A stretch of DNA of 64,000 nt from Nonomuraea turcica (lineage in GTDB: Bacteria; Actinomycetota; Actinomycetes; Streptosporangiales; Streptosporangiaceae), in contig NZ_JAUZQF010000001.1 in NCBI RefSeq assembly GCF_030718205.1, positions 930,001 to 994,000 of the forward strand. The letters are read 5' to 3'. Made by a program: the position numbers and the translations under genes. The notes beneath the pieces are model-generated. The model worked only from the letters and a program-made list of their open reading frames with translations. It was not told the origin of the DNA and made no database searches. Of the stretch, positions 53,554 through 62,683 are shown piece after piece. Numbering within the stretch: position 1 is the stretch's first letter; each line of letters opens with the position of its first letter.

Positions 53554-53626
53554 GCCGACGTAGCTCAATCGGCAGAGCATCTGTCTTGTAAACAGAAGGT
53601 CAGGGGTTCGATTCCCCTCGTCGGCT
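53554..53626 (+). tRNA. tRNA-Thr (TGT)
   Basis: The cloverleaf is complete: acceptor GCCGACG pairs with CGTCGGC, D-arm GCTC...GAGC, anticodon stem TCTGT/ACAGA with loop CTTGTAA (anticodon TGT), and T-arm with GGTTCGATTCC. CCA is not encoded. TACACT (53538-53543) is a -10 candidate. The 3' end is 63 bases from a tyrosine integrase gene, so it marks an integration site. Confidence 0.95.
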
Positions 53627-53633
53627 CTGCAAT

Positions 53634-53676
53634 CAGAAGGCCCCTGAACAGGCGTTATGCCGTCAGGGGCCTTCTG
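53634..53676. terminator. Bidirectional terminator between tRNA-Thr and integrase
   Basis: CAGAAGGCCCCTGA and TCAGGGGCCTTCTG form a perfect 14-bp stem with a 15-base loop. Confidence 0.85.
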
Positions 53677-53688
53677 GCTTTCCGATCT

Positions 53689-54600
53689 TCAACCGGTGTC
53701 TTCGGCGTCTGTGGGAGCCACCGGGGGCTGTTTCCCCAGGAGAGCGGTGGAGATGGCCTCGGTTGCCGCGCGCCGGTCGCCTTCGAGTAGGTGCCCGTAG
53801 ACGTCCTTCGTGATGGCGATGCTGGCATGGCCGAGAACCTCGGACACGACGTGGAGCGGGGTGCCTTGGGCGAGCATGAGGGATGCGCCGGAGTGGCGAG
53901 GCTCGTGCGGGTGCCAGTGGCCGAGGCCCGCCTTCTTGGCCAGACGGGAGAACAGGTGCGAGAAGGTGTCCGGGTCGGACGGGTTGCCGAAAGCTGTCGG
54001 GAACATCAGGCCGTGCTCCGTCCAGTCTCCGCCCGCCTTGAGGCGTTCCTTGTTGTGAGCGGCCTTGTGGCGCTTGATCACCTCGACCAGTTCGGGAGTG
54101 AGGCAGAGGGTACGGCGTGATCGCCTGGTCTTGAGTTCGCTGATCACAATGCGCGTTTTGGTGGTGGCGTTCCGGTCGCGGTTCTTGAGGCGCTTGACGG
54201 AGTGGGTGACTCGGAGGGTACGAGCCTCCGAGTCGAAGGCGTTCCACATGAGTCCGAGTGCTTCGCCACGGCGCAGGCCGAAGACGAGGGCCAGGAGGAC
54301 CAGGACGCCCATGCGGTGATCGGCGACAGCGTCGAGGAGCCTTTTGCCCTCTTCCACCGTGAGCGTCCGACCCTCTTCTACGGGGACGCGGGGAGGCATC
54401 GACAGCGCTGCGACGTTACGCATGACGAGGCCATCTCGCTCTGCCTGGCCCAGGGCCTTACGGAGCACGGCCCGCATGTTGCGGACGCTGTTCGCCTTGT
54501 AGCCAGCCTTGCGCTTGGCCTGCCACAGGGCATCGACCTGGGCAACGGTGAGCTTGGTCAGCTTGTGGCGGCCGAGTCCGGGCTTGAGATGCAGTCGCAC
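53689..54600 (-). CDS. Tyrosine site-specific integrase, N-terminally truncated
   Basis: The catalytic domain is intact: Arg in FGLRRGEALGL, HEPRH (His-x-x-Arg), LGHAS and the Tyr nucleophile in DVYGHL. Only about 303 residues remain; related actinophage integrases have a longer N-terminal arm-binding region. An in-frame TGA stands 6 codons upstream of the GTG start. Orientation and closeness to tRNA-Thr make it the integrase of a former element; no excisionase or other phage gene is seen. It may be inactive. Confidence 0.8.
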   Translation of the reverse strand: MRLHLKPGLGRHKLTKLTVAQVDALWQAKRKAGYKANSVRNMRAVLRKALGQAERDGLVMRNVAALSMPPRVPVEEGRTLTVEEGKRLLDAVADHRMGVLVLLALVFGLRRGEALGLMWNAFDSEARTLRVTHSVKRLKNRDRNATTKTRIVISELKTRRSRRTLCLTPELVEVIKRHKAAHNKERLKAGGDWTEHGLMFPTAFGNPSDPDTFSHLFSRLAKKAGLGHWHPHEPRHSGASLMLAQGTPLHVVSEVLGHASIAITKDVYGHLLEGDRRAATEAISTALLGKQPPVAPTDAEDTG

Positions 54601-54752
54601 TGAAATACCGCATGATCAATCTTCGCACCACTGGTCCATCAGCCGGCTAGGAAGACGTAGTCGCGATCACCAGACGGGGTAGCGACTTGCTGAGGTAGGA
54701 GTCTCCTGATTCCGTCTCATCGACAAGCGAGAGCGCCGGGTACCTTTCGCGC

Positions 54753-55154
54753 ATGGAAGCAACCTTCAGGCTGGCTCGTTATGTCAGCGGGTTAGGCCAC
54801 TGGGCCGAGGTCACCGTTCACGTGACGCTGGCTGATCAGGCCGAGGTGGTCGTGGGAGAAGAGGCATTCGCCTGGCTCTACCGCGTCTACGGACCCGATG
54901 CCACCACGCAGGGACCCGCGTTCGACGAGGTGAAGAAGGAAGCGGTCGACGGCGTCCGCCACGCCCTTCAGGCGCTGTCCGCAGGGGCGCAGCCGGTGAG
55001 GGTGCTCATCACCGAAATCCACGATACGCCGGTCGATACCAACGAGGGTGACGTGAAGTTCGCCGCAGCGCATGCGGTCTGGCAAGCGCTCGGGCATGAA
55101 CCCGAACACCGGCCATGGATCAGAGAGGATGGCGTGGTGGTCTTTCCCGAATGA
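54753..55154 (+). CDS. Hypothetical protein
   Basis: This 133-residue acidic protein resembles no family I recognise with confidence; alternating strands and helices (VTVHVTLADQAEVVVGEEAF, AAAHAVWQALGHEPEHRPWI) suggest a compact domain. It may belong to the former element. TACCTT (54741-54746) lies 6 bases before the ATG, giving a leaderless start. Confidence 0.5.
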   Translation: MEATFRLARYVSGLGHWAEVTVHVTLADQAEVVVGEEAFAWLYRVYGPDATTQGPAFDEVKKEAVDGVRHALQALSAGAQPVRVLITEIHDTPVDTNEGDVKFAAAHAVWQALGHEPEHRPWIREDGVVVFPE

Positions 55155-55283
55155 CCGCCTCCGGCGGAAGCGCTCCAGCTCCGGGATGACCGCCAAGGAT
55201 GTTCCTGGTATCACCGGTCTGTCAGTGGTTGAGGCAGGGCAAGGTGCTCGCCGCACGGACGGCATCGACGTCGTCGGCGAGTC

Positions 55284-55461
55284 CTACCACGAGATCGCCA
55301 TGAAGTTGGCGTCCGAAGTGACCAGGCGCTCGCCGGCCGGGTCGGCGGGGGGCACCAGCTTGCGCAGCCGCATGAGGTACGGTTCGTTGCTCGGGCGCTG
55401 TGATCACAGTCGGCGAGCTGCCGTCATCGACGGGTAGCGGTCCGAGAAGCCGGAACTTCAT
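55284..55461 (-). pseudogene. SARP/BTAD-type regulator remnant
   Basis: Minus-strand text starts with MKFRLLGPLPVDDGSSPTVI, the classic first strand of SARP/AfsR-type activators, then after TAPEQR jumps frame to PYLMRLRKLVPPADPAGERL, the winged-helix end, and stops at TAG 55286-55284. About 40 residues between are missing. Such activators control antibiotic clusters. Confidence 0.6.
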
Positions 55462-55471
55462 GTTGCGCCGC

Positions 55472-55846
55472 CTACAGGGTCGACCCGCCCAACCGTCGCA
55501 GCGCGACCCCGAGCAGGCGAGCGGCCTCGAAGAAGCCGCGCTGCCGCGAGTCGACGCTGTCGGAGTTGTCGCCGTAGACCACCAGCGCACCCGCGGGCAC
55601 GCGGTCCCCATCTGCGTCGATCCCCTGCGGCACCGGGGCTCCCGGCAGGGCGGCGGCTCGCTTGATGTTCCAGTGCCGGCCGTCCGCCCTGGGCGGTCCG
55701 GGCAGGATCCGCCCGGCGGGACCCAGCGGCGGCTCGAGCACCACGACATCCCCTCTGGATACCTGGTCGATCTGGCGCCGCCGTACGAGCACCCGGTCGC
55801 CATCGTTGAACGCGGCGGCCGCGATGCGTTCGGCCAGCCGCCGCAA
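55472..55846 (-). pseudogene. S26 signal-peptidase-like protein lacking its serine region
   Basis: The 124-residue frame (TTG start) has the second half of an S26 peptidase: GDRVLVRRRQ, GDVVVLEPP, the Lys motif NIKRAAALPG and YGDNSDSVDSRQRGFF. The usual SMxPT serine motif should sit just before GDRVLV, but here reads RIAAAAFND. The protein therefore lacks the nucleophile, or the N-terminus was replaced. Confidence 0.5.
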
Positions 55847-55998
55847 GTACGCGATGAGCTCGGGCGACCCCTCGAGGTCGGTGGTCTTCCAGGGCAGGCC
55901 ACGCGATCTCGTCCACGCACCGGTCTCGCTGACGGCCCGCCACCTGCGTGCGCTCGGCCGTTGATGACGGTGAGGCGGCAGCGCGTACAGTCTGTCCC

Positions 55999-56382
55999 AT
56001 GGGACCCGTACTCGTCTTCGACGGAGACTGTGGATTCTGTACGATGTGCGCCCGGTTCATCCAGCGGCGTATGCGGACCCGGGCGCGGATCACGGCCTGG
56101 CAGTTCGCCGACCTCGACGGCCTCGGCGTGACGCGTGAGCGCGCCCAGTACGAGCTGCTGTGGATCTCCGAAAGCGGCGTGTACGGCGGAGCCCAGGCGG
56201 TAGCCAAGCTGCTGATCGACGCCGGGTTGCCGTGGAGCCCGCTGGGACTGGTCCTGCGGCTGCCGCCGATGCGCTGGCTAGGGCACGGGCTCTACCGGCT
56301 CACCGCGAACAACCGGAGCCGCCTGCCCGGCGGCACCCCGGCGTGCGCGCTTCCCAGGGATGGGCAGACGCTCCAGCGGTAG
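55999..56382 (+). CDS. DCC-family thiol-disulfide oxidoreductase
   Basis: This 127-residue protein has the DCC motif DGDCGFCTMC (residues 8-17) and the C-terminal YRLTANNRSRLPGG typical of the family. TACAGT (55986-55991) and ATG 7 bases on mark a leaderless start. Its 3' end overlaps the antisense HTTM gene by 105 bases. Confidence 0.8.
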   Translation: MGPVLVFDGDCGFCTMCARFIQRRMRTRARITAWQFADLDGLGVTRERAQYELLWISESGVYGGAQAVAKLLIDAGLPWSPLGLVLRLPPMRWLGHGLYRLTANNRSRLPGGTPACALPRDGQTLQR

Positions 56383-57141
56383 GAACGCGGCCAGGCAGAT
56401 CACGTGCGGCAGGAAGTGAATCGTGATCACCGCCCACGTCATCAGGTGGAAGCCGAGGAAGAAGGCCACACCCGTGTACAGCGCGCGGCCACGCACGAAC
56501 AACACGACCGGCGAGACCGTCTCGGCAAGCAGGACGAGCCACTGGCCGATGAGGAGCGCGCCTGGGATTTCCGCCACGAAGTGACCGAAGAACGTGCCGC
56601 GGCGGGTGATCGCCCATTGGAAGGTGGCGCCGTTCGGCCACTCCCATCCGCCGTGGCGGATCTTCGCGTACGCGGACAGGAAGTAGGTGGCCACGACCGC
56701 GATCTGCACGCAGCGCACCGCCCACCCCGCCGCCTCCTCGCCGGCCCGGCCCACCGTGGGCAGCACGAAGAGGGCCACGATCAGGGCGAGGTGGTCGTGG
56801 TCGACCTTGCCGTACGACATGGCGAGCATGGCCCACTGCAGATAGCCGAACGCCGCCACGTACCCCGCCGCGCGGGGCAGCCGGCCGGTCGCCGCGATCA
56901 GTGCCGCGACGACGACGATCGCGAACAGGGGGTAGACCAGCGCCTGGGTCGCCCCCGGTAAGTGGAGCAGACGCGCCAGGAGGACCGGCTGATAGACGGA
57001 CGTGGCCTGCGTGTGCCCCCACACACTCCCGGTGAACAACAGCATGTCCAGGGGCAGGAACAGATAGACGATGACCCGGAGGATGTCGATCCGCCGTAGG
57101 GGGATCGGGGGAAACCACCAACGCGTCAGCGCACCGACCAT
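56278..57141 (-). CDS. HTTM-domain (gamma-carboxylase-like) membrane protein
   Basis: This 287-residue protein has about seven membrane segments and the HTTM pattern (RRIDILRVIVYLFLPLDMLL, FLSAYAKIRHGGWEWPNGAT). HTTM proteins accompany DCC proteins in many actinomycetes. It starts inside the 5' gene upstream (16-base overlap), so they are one unit. Confidence 0.75.
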   Translation of the reverse strand: MVGALTRWWFPPIPLRRIDILRVIVYLFLPLDMLLFTGSVWGHTQATSVYQPVLLARLLHLPGATQALVYPLFAIVVVAALIAATGRLPRAAGYVAAFGYLQWAMLAMSYGKVDHDHLALIVALFVLPTVGRAGEEAAGWAVRCVQIAVVATYFLSAYAKIRHGGWEWPNGATFQWAITRRGTFFGHFVAEIPGALLIGQWLVLLAETVSPVVLFVRGRALYTGVAFFLGFHLMTWAVITIHFLPHVICLAAFLPLERLPIPGKRARRGAAGQAAPVVRGEPVEPVP

Positions 57142-57569
57142 GACACCCTCACAACGTTGCGGGTCCACGCTGGGCGCCGGTCCCTCAGCTTGATGACCTT
57201 GGTGATGACATGAAGTTTCGTCAGGCGCGGAGCCTTCGGGTGGAGCCGGGCATACGCCTCGGCCATTTCCTGGAGTAGCGCCGGATTGTTGATATATCGG
57301 GTCAGCTGGCCCTCTAGTTCGGCGCGGCGGATCCCGACGTATGACGGCTCGATGGGGATCTCGAACCTCGCGCCCGCCGCGGTCTCCGCCTCCATGAAGA
57401 GCGATTTTATCTCCCCATCAGGCGGAACACTGAAGGCATATTGCACCATCGGCCCAAATGGGAACAGATCGTCGTCGCCTGCAACCGTTCCGTAGCCGAG
57501 CGCGACGAGCACAGTTCCCGCCGCGATTAACCGCCCCGTCCTACTTCCCCTTGAAAGTGTTGCCCCCAT
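57126..57569 (-). CDS. Hypothetical membrane-anchored protein paired with HTTM
   Basis: This 147-residue protein has an N-terminal hydrophobic segment (LIAAGTVLVALGYGTVAG) and a strand-rich domain (AFSVPPDGEIKSLFMEAET). Partner proteins of HTTM genes of this kind are common but unnamed. Overlap with the HTTM gene shows coupling. Confidence 0.55.
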   Translation of the reverse strand: MGATLSRGSRTGRLIAAGTVLVALGYGTVAGDDDLFPFGPMVQYAFSVPPDGEIKSLFMEAETAAGARFEIPIEPSYVGIRRAELEGQLTRYINNPALLQEMAEAYARLHPKAPRLTKLHVITKVIKLRDRRPAWTRNVVRVSWSVR

Positions 57570-57861
57570 GCGCGGCAAAGCTAGCAGAACGAAAGTCCTG
57601 ATTGCCGCCAATCCGGATATGTCGCCATAGAGGGGCCTATGAACTATCCCCTCCGCAAGCGGACAAATCGCAATCAAAGAACATTAATCCCAAGAAGGCG
57701 CATATTCCACGGCCGCGCCGGCGCCGCTCGGTACACGACCCTTCGCTGAGCGTCGAAGTATTTCCCGTCTAGCGTCGGCCCTAGGGCACTCAGCCCTTGT
57801 CGTTCGGGGTGCTGTACAACTTGTCCGGGCACGGGCACCGATTCGGGAAGCAGGGGAGAAC

Positions 57862-58632
57862 GTGACAGCGTGGGAGATGCTGGCCGTCTTCGCGGCGGGC
57901 GTCGGCGCGGGCGCCGTCAACACCGTTGTCGGCTCCGGCACCCTCATCACCTTCCCCGTTCTGCTCGCCGTCGGCCTGCCGCCGGTGACCGCCGTGGTCT
58001 CCAACGCTCTCGGCGTCATCCCCGGCTCCATCAGCGGCGCCATCGGCTACCGGCGAGAACTTCGCGGCCAGCGCCGGCTCATCCTGAAACTGGGCCTCGC
58101 CGCCCTGATCGGCGGCCTCGCGGGCGCCGTGCTCTTGGTGGCGCTGACTGCCGATGCGTTCGACAAGATCGTGCCCGCCCTGGTGGGCCTCGCCCTCGTC
58201 CTGGTGCTCCTGCAACCGCTCCTCAGCAGGAAGCTGCGTGACCGCCGCCGCGCCACCCCCAGCGGTCCGACCCGTCGCGACGGCGGCCCCCTGCTCTTTG
58301 CCGGCCTCATGCTCGCCAGCGTCTACGGCGGCTACTTCGCCGCCGCTCAAGGGATCATCTACGTGTCCCTGATGGGCCTTCTTCTCGACGAGACCCTGCA
58401 ACGCCTCAATGCGATCAAGAACGTCCTCGCCGCCGTGGTCAACGCCGTCGCCGCGATCTTCTTCCTGTTTGTCGCGCACTTCGACTGGACCGCCGTCGCG
58501 CTCATCGCGGCCGGCTCCGCTCTGGGCGGCCATGCCGGAGCGGCGCTCGGCCGTCGCTTCAGTCCCGCGACCCTACGCGCCCTCATCGTGGCCGTCGGCG
58601 GCGTCGCCATCATTCATCTGCTCGTCCGCTGA
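57862..58632 (+). CDS. TSUP-family (TauE/SafE) anion exporter
   Basis: This 256-residue protein has seven to eight membrane helices and the TSUP N-terminal motif GAVNTVVGSGTLITFPVLL. Family members move sulfite, sulfonates or related anions out of the cell. GGGGAGAAC precedes the GTG start. Single gene. Confidence 0.85.
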   Translation: MTAWEMLAVFAAGVGAGAVNTVVGSGTLITFPVLLAVGLPPVTAVVSNALGVIPGSISGAIGYRRELRGQRRLILKLGLAALIGGLAGAVLLVALTADAFDKIVPALVGLALVLVLLQPLLSRKLRDRRRATPSGPTRRDGGPLLFAGLMLASVYGGYFAAAQGIIYVSLMGLLLDETLQRLNAIKNVLAAVVNAVAAIFFLFVAHFDWTAVALIAAGSALGGHAGAALGRRFSPATLRALIVAVGGVAIIHLLVR

Positions 58633-58740
58633 GCCGACCCACGCCTGGACCGGCAGGTTCCGCCTCCCGGCCACACGAGCGTGCGGTCGGCGCGTAAGGT
58701 GCCGGGATGATCGGGATACCAGAGGCGTTCGCGCGGCGCG

Positions 58741-58985
58741 ACCGGGGACGGCCTCAGCGGCGGCGGTCTGGAAGCCGGTGAACCCGTCCATCGCTACGAC
58801 ATCGATCCCATCGCGGAAGGCGCTGCTTTGGGCGTCGAGCCAGGTCTTGAACACTGCCTTGGAGCGGCCTTCGACCATGTCCAGCAGCCGCGCCGGGCCA
58901 GTGCCGTGCTTCGTCGATGCGCAGCGACTGACCAGGGAAGTGTCCTCGACGAACATGCCAGGGGCTCGTGCTCGAACGCGGTTTT
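58741..58985 (-). pseudogene. ISL3-family transposase remnant
   Basis: Minus-strand text in two frames reads MVEGRSKAVFKTWLDAQ, then RDGIDVVAMDGFTGFQTAAA, the DDE core of ISL3 transposases. The rest, both ends and the inverted repeats are missing. It marks an old insertion in the 58633-59027 gap, which otherwise holds nothing I can name. Confidence 0.65.
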
Positions 58986-59027
58986 CCCGTATCGGATCGA
59001 AAGGCGATCCATCATGAGGGCCGGGCT

Positions 59028-59513
59028 TTATCGGTTCGAGCCGGAGACAGGGTTGAAGGGATTCACCTCGAAAATCGTGGCGTCGGCGACATCGGTAATG
59101 CAGTCATTTGGCACGTCAAGGCCGGCGGGCGTGGACGCCTTCCAGTTGACGTATCCGCCGCCGATGCTCACCTTCGCGCCCTCCAAAAGGGTGCCTGCGT
59201 CACCCGGCAGGCGAACGCCTCGCTTGCCGTTCTTGGCAAGAGGCTTCGTACCCTGTGGCCAGACGACGACGGTGGCGTATGAATCGGCCGTGTTCCGCAC
59301 TGCTAGGCATGTGCTCGTTGCGTTGTAGGTCAGCGTTCCGGTGAGAAGCGCTTCCATCCCACGGTCGGAGCGATGGTGTACCAGAATCTGTGGATCGCGA
59401 CCTTCGATGGTCACACCGTCCGGATGCGATTTGCCGGTGCCGCAACCGGCCATTGTGGCCACGATCGCCAGTAACGCCGCCTGGCTCGCCGTCTCCTTGA
59501 TTTGCTTTCGCAC
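59028..59513 (-). CDS. Hypothetical lipoprotein
   Basis: This 161-residue protein has a short signal peptide and a lipobox (VATMAGC) and a strand-rich domain with Cys residues (CLAVRNTAD, NDCITDVAD). GAGGAG lies 4 bases before the GTG. Function unknown. Confidence 0.6.
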   Translation of the reverse strand: MRKQIKETASQAALLAIVATMAGCGTGKSHPDGVTIEGRDPQILVHHRSDRGMEALLTGTLTYNATSTCLAVRNTADSYATVVVWPQGTKPLAKNGKRGVRLPGDAGTLLEGAKVSIGGGYVNWKASTPAGLDVPNDCITDVADATIFEVNPFNPVSGSNR

Positions 59514-59738
59514 ACCACTCCTCAGCGTAGGACTGTGCGCCCGGGCGTCCAAGCCGCGATGTCATAGGTTGTGGAGGCTCGGCCGAAGTTGCTGTATGCG
59601 AGGGCACATCGTGGATCGCTTGTCGCCAAGACTATCGCCATACCCCCAGGAGCAATGGAAGCTCAAGCCTCCAGGACGCATGAACCGCGCGGCTTCTCGT
59701 AGACGAAAGAGGGGGCTTTCCACGCGGCGGCGCAGCCC

Positions 59739-60624
59739 TCACTCCGCCCTGTCCGCGTGCTGCAGGGCGTGGGCGGCGAATGCCCGCAGGGCGTCGGCAG
59801 ACCATGCGTGGCCGTCGGTCTCCCGTTCCTCAAGTGAGACCGGTCGAGCGCTGCGATAGCACGCGAGCGCCTGTTCCACGATCGGCCGATGGCGTTCGGG
59901 CAGTTCCTCCAGGGCCCACAGGGCTCCCTCCTCCTTGCTCAGCACGGTTCCCGGGGGGGCTTTCGAGCATCGCGATGCTCAGCACGGTTCCCGGGGGGCT
60001 TTCGAGCATCGCGATCACGCGGCACGCGTTGAGCACCCCGTAATAGGGGGATTCCAGCAGGCGATCATCCTTGAGCGCCCACGCCAGGTCCTCGAGAACG
60101 GCCGCCTTGTAGTCGGACTCCGGCACCGGCGCGAAGACGTCCTGCGGCGGCTCCCCGATCAGGGTCACGCCCCGGCTACGTGTCACGGTGATGTGCGCGG
60201 CCAGGTCCGGATCGGCCTGATGCCGGTCGTCGTAGTCCATCTGGCCGAGCAGGATCCGTTCCGTCCACGCGGCGGAATAGTGCACCTCGTAGGGGCGCGG
60301 ATGCTCGTGTGCTCGTGCCTGTCGGCGGGTCAGGATGGACAATTCCAGATCGCCAGTGATCGGCCGCCGGTCGCTTCGCGTGGCCAGGGCGAGGGAGGCG
60401 TGCTCCCGTTGCCGGTCGTTGAGCGGCTCCTCGACGACCAGGAGCAGGTCCAGGTCGCTTTTGGCGCGGTAAAAGCAGCCCATCGCCAGGGAACCATGCA
60501 GATAGGCGCCGACAAGTGGGATGCCGACGGCCGCGGGCGTGCTGGTCACATATTCGCGGACATCGGCGTCGCAGTCGTCCCACGACTGGGCGCGGTCGGC
60601 CGGATGAAGGAAATCGCTCAGCAC
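59739..60624 (-). pseudogene. AadA-like nucleotidyltransferase broken by duplication and a C7 frameshift
   Basis: The N-terminal part (GTG 60624 onward) has the nucleotidyltransferase motif GSLAMGCFYRAKSDLDLLL (Gly-Ser and Asp-x-Asp) and SPYYGVLNACRVI, as in AadA-like adenylyltransferases. The C-terminal part (EEGALWALEELPERHRPIV to stop at 59739) is in another frame. Between them a 39-bp segment is duplicated (59937-59976 and 59977-60015) and the first copy has one extra base in its G run (7 versus 6), shifting the frame. A G6 tract would restore a full-length protein with 13 extra residues. Confidence 0.8.
59937..60015. repeat. 39/40-bp tandem duplication inside the AadA-like gene
   Basis: Copy 1 (59937-59976, 40 bp) and copy 2 (59977-60015, 39 bp) differ only by the length of the G tract. 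Confidence 0.9.
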
Positions 60625-60839
60625 TCCAGGGAACCTATGGCGCGGACATCCGGCGTATCAACCCTTTAATCCCCAGGTTGTGGATGGGGTCCGCCGAACG
60701 AGGCGTTGCGCGTATCTAGGCGGACAAGGCATCGAGAGATCTTGGAAGAGAGCCCGCAGGGTTATCGTTGCTCACGTCCGGAGGCAGGCCCATAAGAGTA
60801 AACGGTGAAGATCTGATCCGCCCGGAGGGCGTGGAACGG

Positions 60840-61682
60840 TCAGGGGTCGCGGCGGGAGATGGCGGCGGACGCGGCCGCCAGTGCGAGCGCGATGTATCCG
60901 AGCAGCACCAGCGCCGCCCCTGCGGGCGGCAGCCACGCGTCCGGGATGCGGCCGGGCAGCAGGTTGGAGGCCATCGGCAGGGTCAGCGAGCCGATCCGCT
61001 CGTTCCACGGGTCCGGCAGCAGCGAGATGAGCGCGGGCACCACGAACAGCAGGGCGAAGATCGCGATGAACCCCCCGGCCGACGAGCGCAGCACGGTCCC
61101 CACACCCAGCCCCACCAGTCCCATCACCATGCAACTGAACCCGGCGCCGAGCACGGATGCCAACGCGTACGGCGACGCGAGGGTCACGCCGATGCCCCGG
61201 GTGCCGAGCACGGTCTGGCTGACGAAGAAGACGGCGAACGAGCTGAGCTGGCCGGCGATGAGTGAGATCACGCCGACCACCAGCGCCTTCGCCATCAGCA
61301 GGGTGCGCCGCTGCGGTACCGCGGTGAGCGTCTGGCGCAGCATGCCTGTGGTGCTCTCCGAGGTGATGGCAAGGATGCCGAAGGCGGCCAGGACCAGGTA
61401 GGTGACCTGAAGCGCGGTCCCACCCGCCGCCGACGGGTCGAACCCGGACCGGCCCTGCTCGGACAGCCGCTCCCATGAGCTGGCCGCGCTCAGTGCCAGC
61501 CCGCCGCCGAGCACGACCGGCAGCGGCAGCACGGCCAGCAGGTAGTAAGTTGAGCGCAGCGAGCGGATCTTGAGCCACTCCGCCGCGACGAGGTCCCGGA
61601 CCAGCCGGGTGCGAGAGGGTTGCAGCGTGCGGCCGTCCGGCTCGACGAGGCTGCTCGCGATGTAGGTGTGACCGGTCCTCAT
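60840..61682 (-). CDS. ABC exporter permease subunit
   Basis: This 280-residue protein has six membrane segments of the ABC-2 type (MAAEWLKIRSLRSTYYLLAV start, AITSESTTGMLRQTLTAVPQ, FFVSQTVLGTRG). It is coupled to the ATPase by ATGA overlap. It resembles bacitracin- or multidrug-type exporters. Confidence 0.82.
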   Translation of the reverse strand: MRTGHTYIASSLVEPDGRTLQPSRTRLVRDLVAAEWLKIRSLRSTYYLLAVLPLPVVLGGGLALSAASSWERLSEQGRSGFDPSAAGGTALQVTYLVLAAFGILAITSESTTGMLRQTLTAVPQRRTLLMAKALVVGVISLIAGQLSSFAVFFVSQTVLGTRGIGVTLASPYALASVLGAGFSCMVMGLVGLGVGTVLRSSAGGFIAIFALLFVVPALISLLPDPWNERIGSLTLPMASNLLPGRIPDAWLPPAGAALVLLGYIALALAAASAAISRRDP

Positions 61683-62620
61683 GCCTGCCGCCGTTCCGTT
61701 CTGTGGTCGGTGCTGCTGTCGGTGAGCTCCATGAACGCCTCTTCCAGCGACGCGCTGCGCGGGGTGATCTCGTACAGCGGGATGCCGTGCGCGGCGGCCA
61801 GCTCGGAGATCCACGCGTTGTCCAGCGGGGGAGTGCGGGTGGCGTCGCGCCGGCCGCCGCTGACAGCCATCCCGCCGCCCGGTTCGGGGCGCACCACGGC
61901 GCCGTGCGCGAGCAGCAGCCGCTTCAGCTCGTCCTCCCGCGGGGTGCGCACCAGCACGTCCCGGTGGAACCGCGCGACGAGCTCGCCGACGGTCGCCTCG
62001 GTGATCAGCCGGCCGCGCCCGATGATGATGACCCGGTCGGCGGTGAGCGCCATCTCGCCCATCACGTGGCTGGAGATGAAGACCGTGCGGCCCTCATCCG
62101 CCAGCGTGCGCAGTAGCCCGCGGATCCACCGGATGCCCTCGGGGTCGAGCCGGTTGACCGGCTCGTCGAGGATGAGCACGCCAGGGTCGCCGAGCAGGGC
62201 CGCCGCGAGCCCCAGCCGCTGCCGCATGCCGAGTGAGAAGCCGCCCACCCGCCGGTGCGCCGCGTCCGCCAGGCCGACCTGGTCCAGCACCTCGGTCACC
62301 CGCCGCCGGCCGATGCCGTTGGTCAGGGCCAGGACGGACAGGTGGTGGTAGGCCGAGCGGCCGGCGTGGGCGGCGTCCGCGTCCAGCAGCGCGCCGACGG
62401 AGTAGAGCGGACGGACCAGCGACCTGTAGGGCCGGCCGCCGATGAGCGCCTCGCCCGAGGTGGGGGCGACCAGGCCGAGTATCGCCCGCATGGTGGTCGA
62501 CTTCCCCGCACCGTTCGGGCCGAGGAACCCCGTCACCAGGCCCGGCATCACGTGGATGGACAGGTTGTCGACGGCGGTCCTGGACCCGTGGCGCTTGGTC
62601 AGGTTCCGTACTTCAATCAT
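61679..62620 (-). CDS. ABC exporter ATP-binding protein
   Basis: This 313-residue ATPase has Walker A GPNGAGKST, signature FSLGMRQRLGLAAAL and Walker B LILDEPVNRLDP (the usual ANGLDP reads VNRLDP). A C-terminal region follows. It pairs with the permease at 60840. Divergent from a histidine kinase gene, the likely regulator. Confidence 0.88.
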   Translation of the reverse strand: MIEVRNLTKRHGSRTAVDNLSIHVMPGLVTGFLGPNGAGKSTTMRAILGLVAPTSGEALIGGRPYRSLVRPLYSVGALLDADAAHAGRSAYHHLSVLALTNGIGRRRVTEVLDQVGLADAAHRRVGGFSLGMRQRLGLAAALLGDPGVLILDEPVNRLDPEGIRWIRGLLRTLADEGRTVFISSHVMGEMALTADRVIIIGRGRLITEATVGELVARFHRDVLVRTPREDELKRLLLAHGAVVRPEPGGGMAVSGGRRDATRTPPLDNAWISELAAAHGIPLYEITPRSASLEEAFMELTDSSTDHRTERRQA

Positions 62621-62683
62621 GTCTCCACGATCGCGAAAGGCCGGGCCCGCGTCATCGAGCCCAGGTCTGGACGTCTCCGCCCT

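Noticed and set aside
57600..57680. GAGGGG/CCCCTC pairing upstream of the TSUP gene
   Set aside because: Short stem and long loop; no clear relation to a gene end or start.
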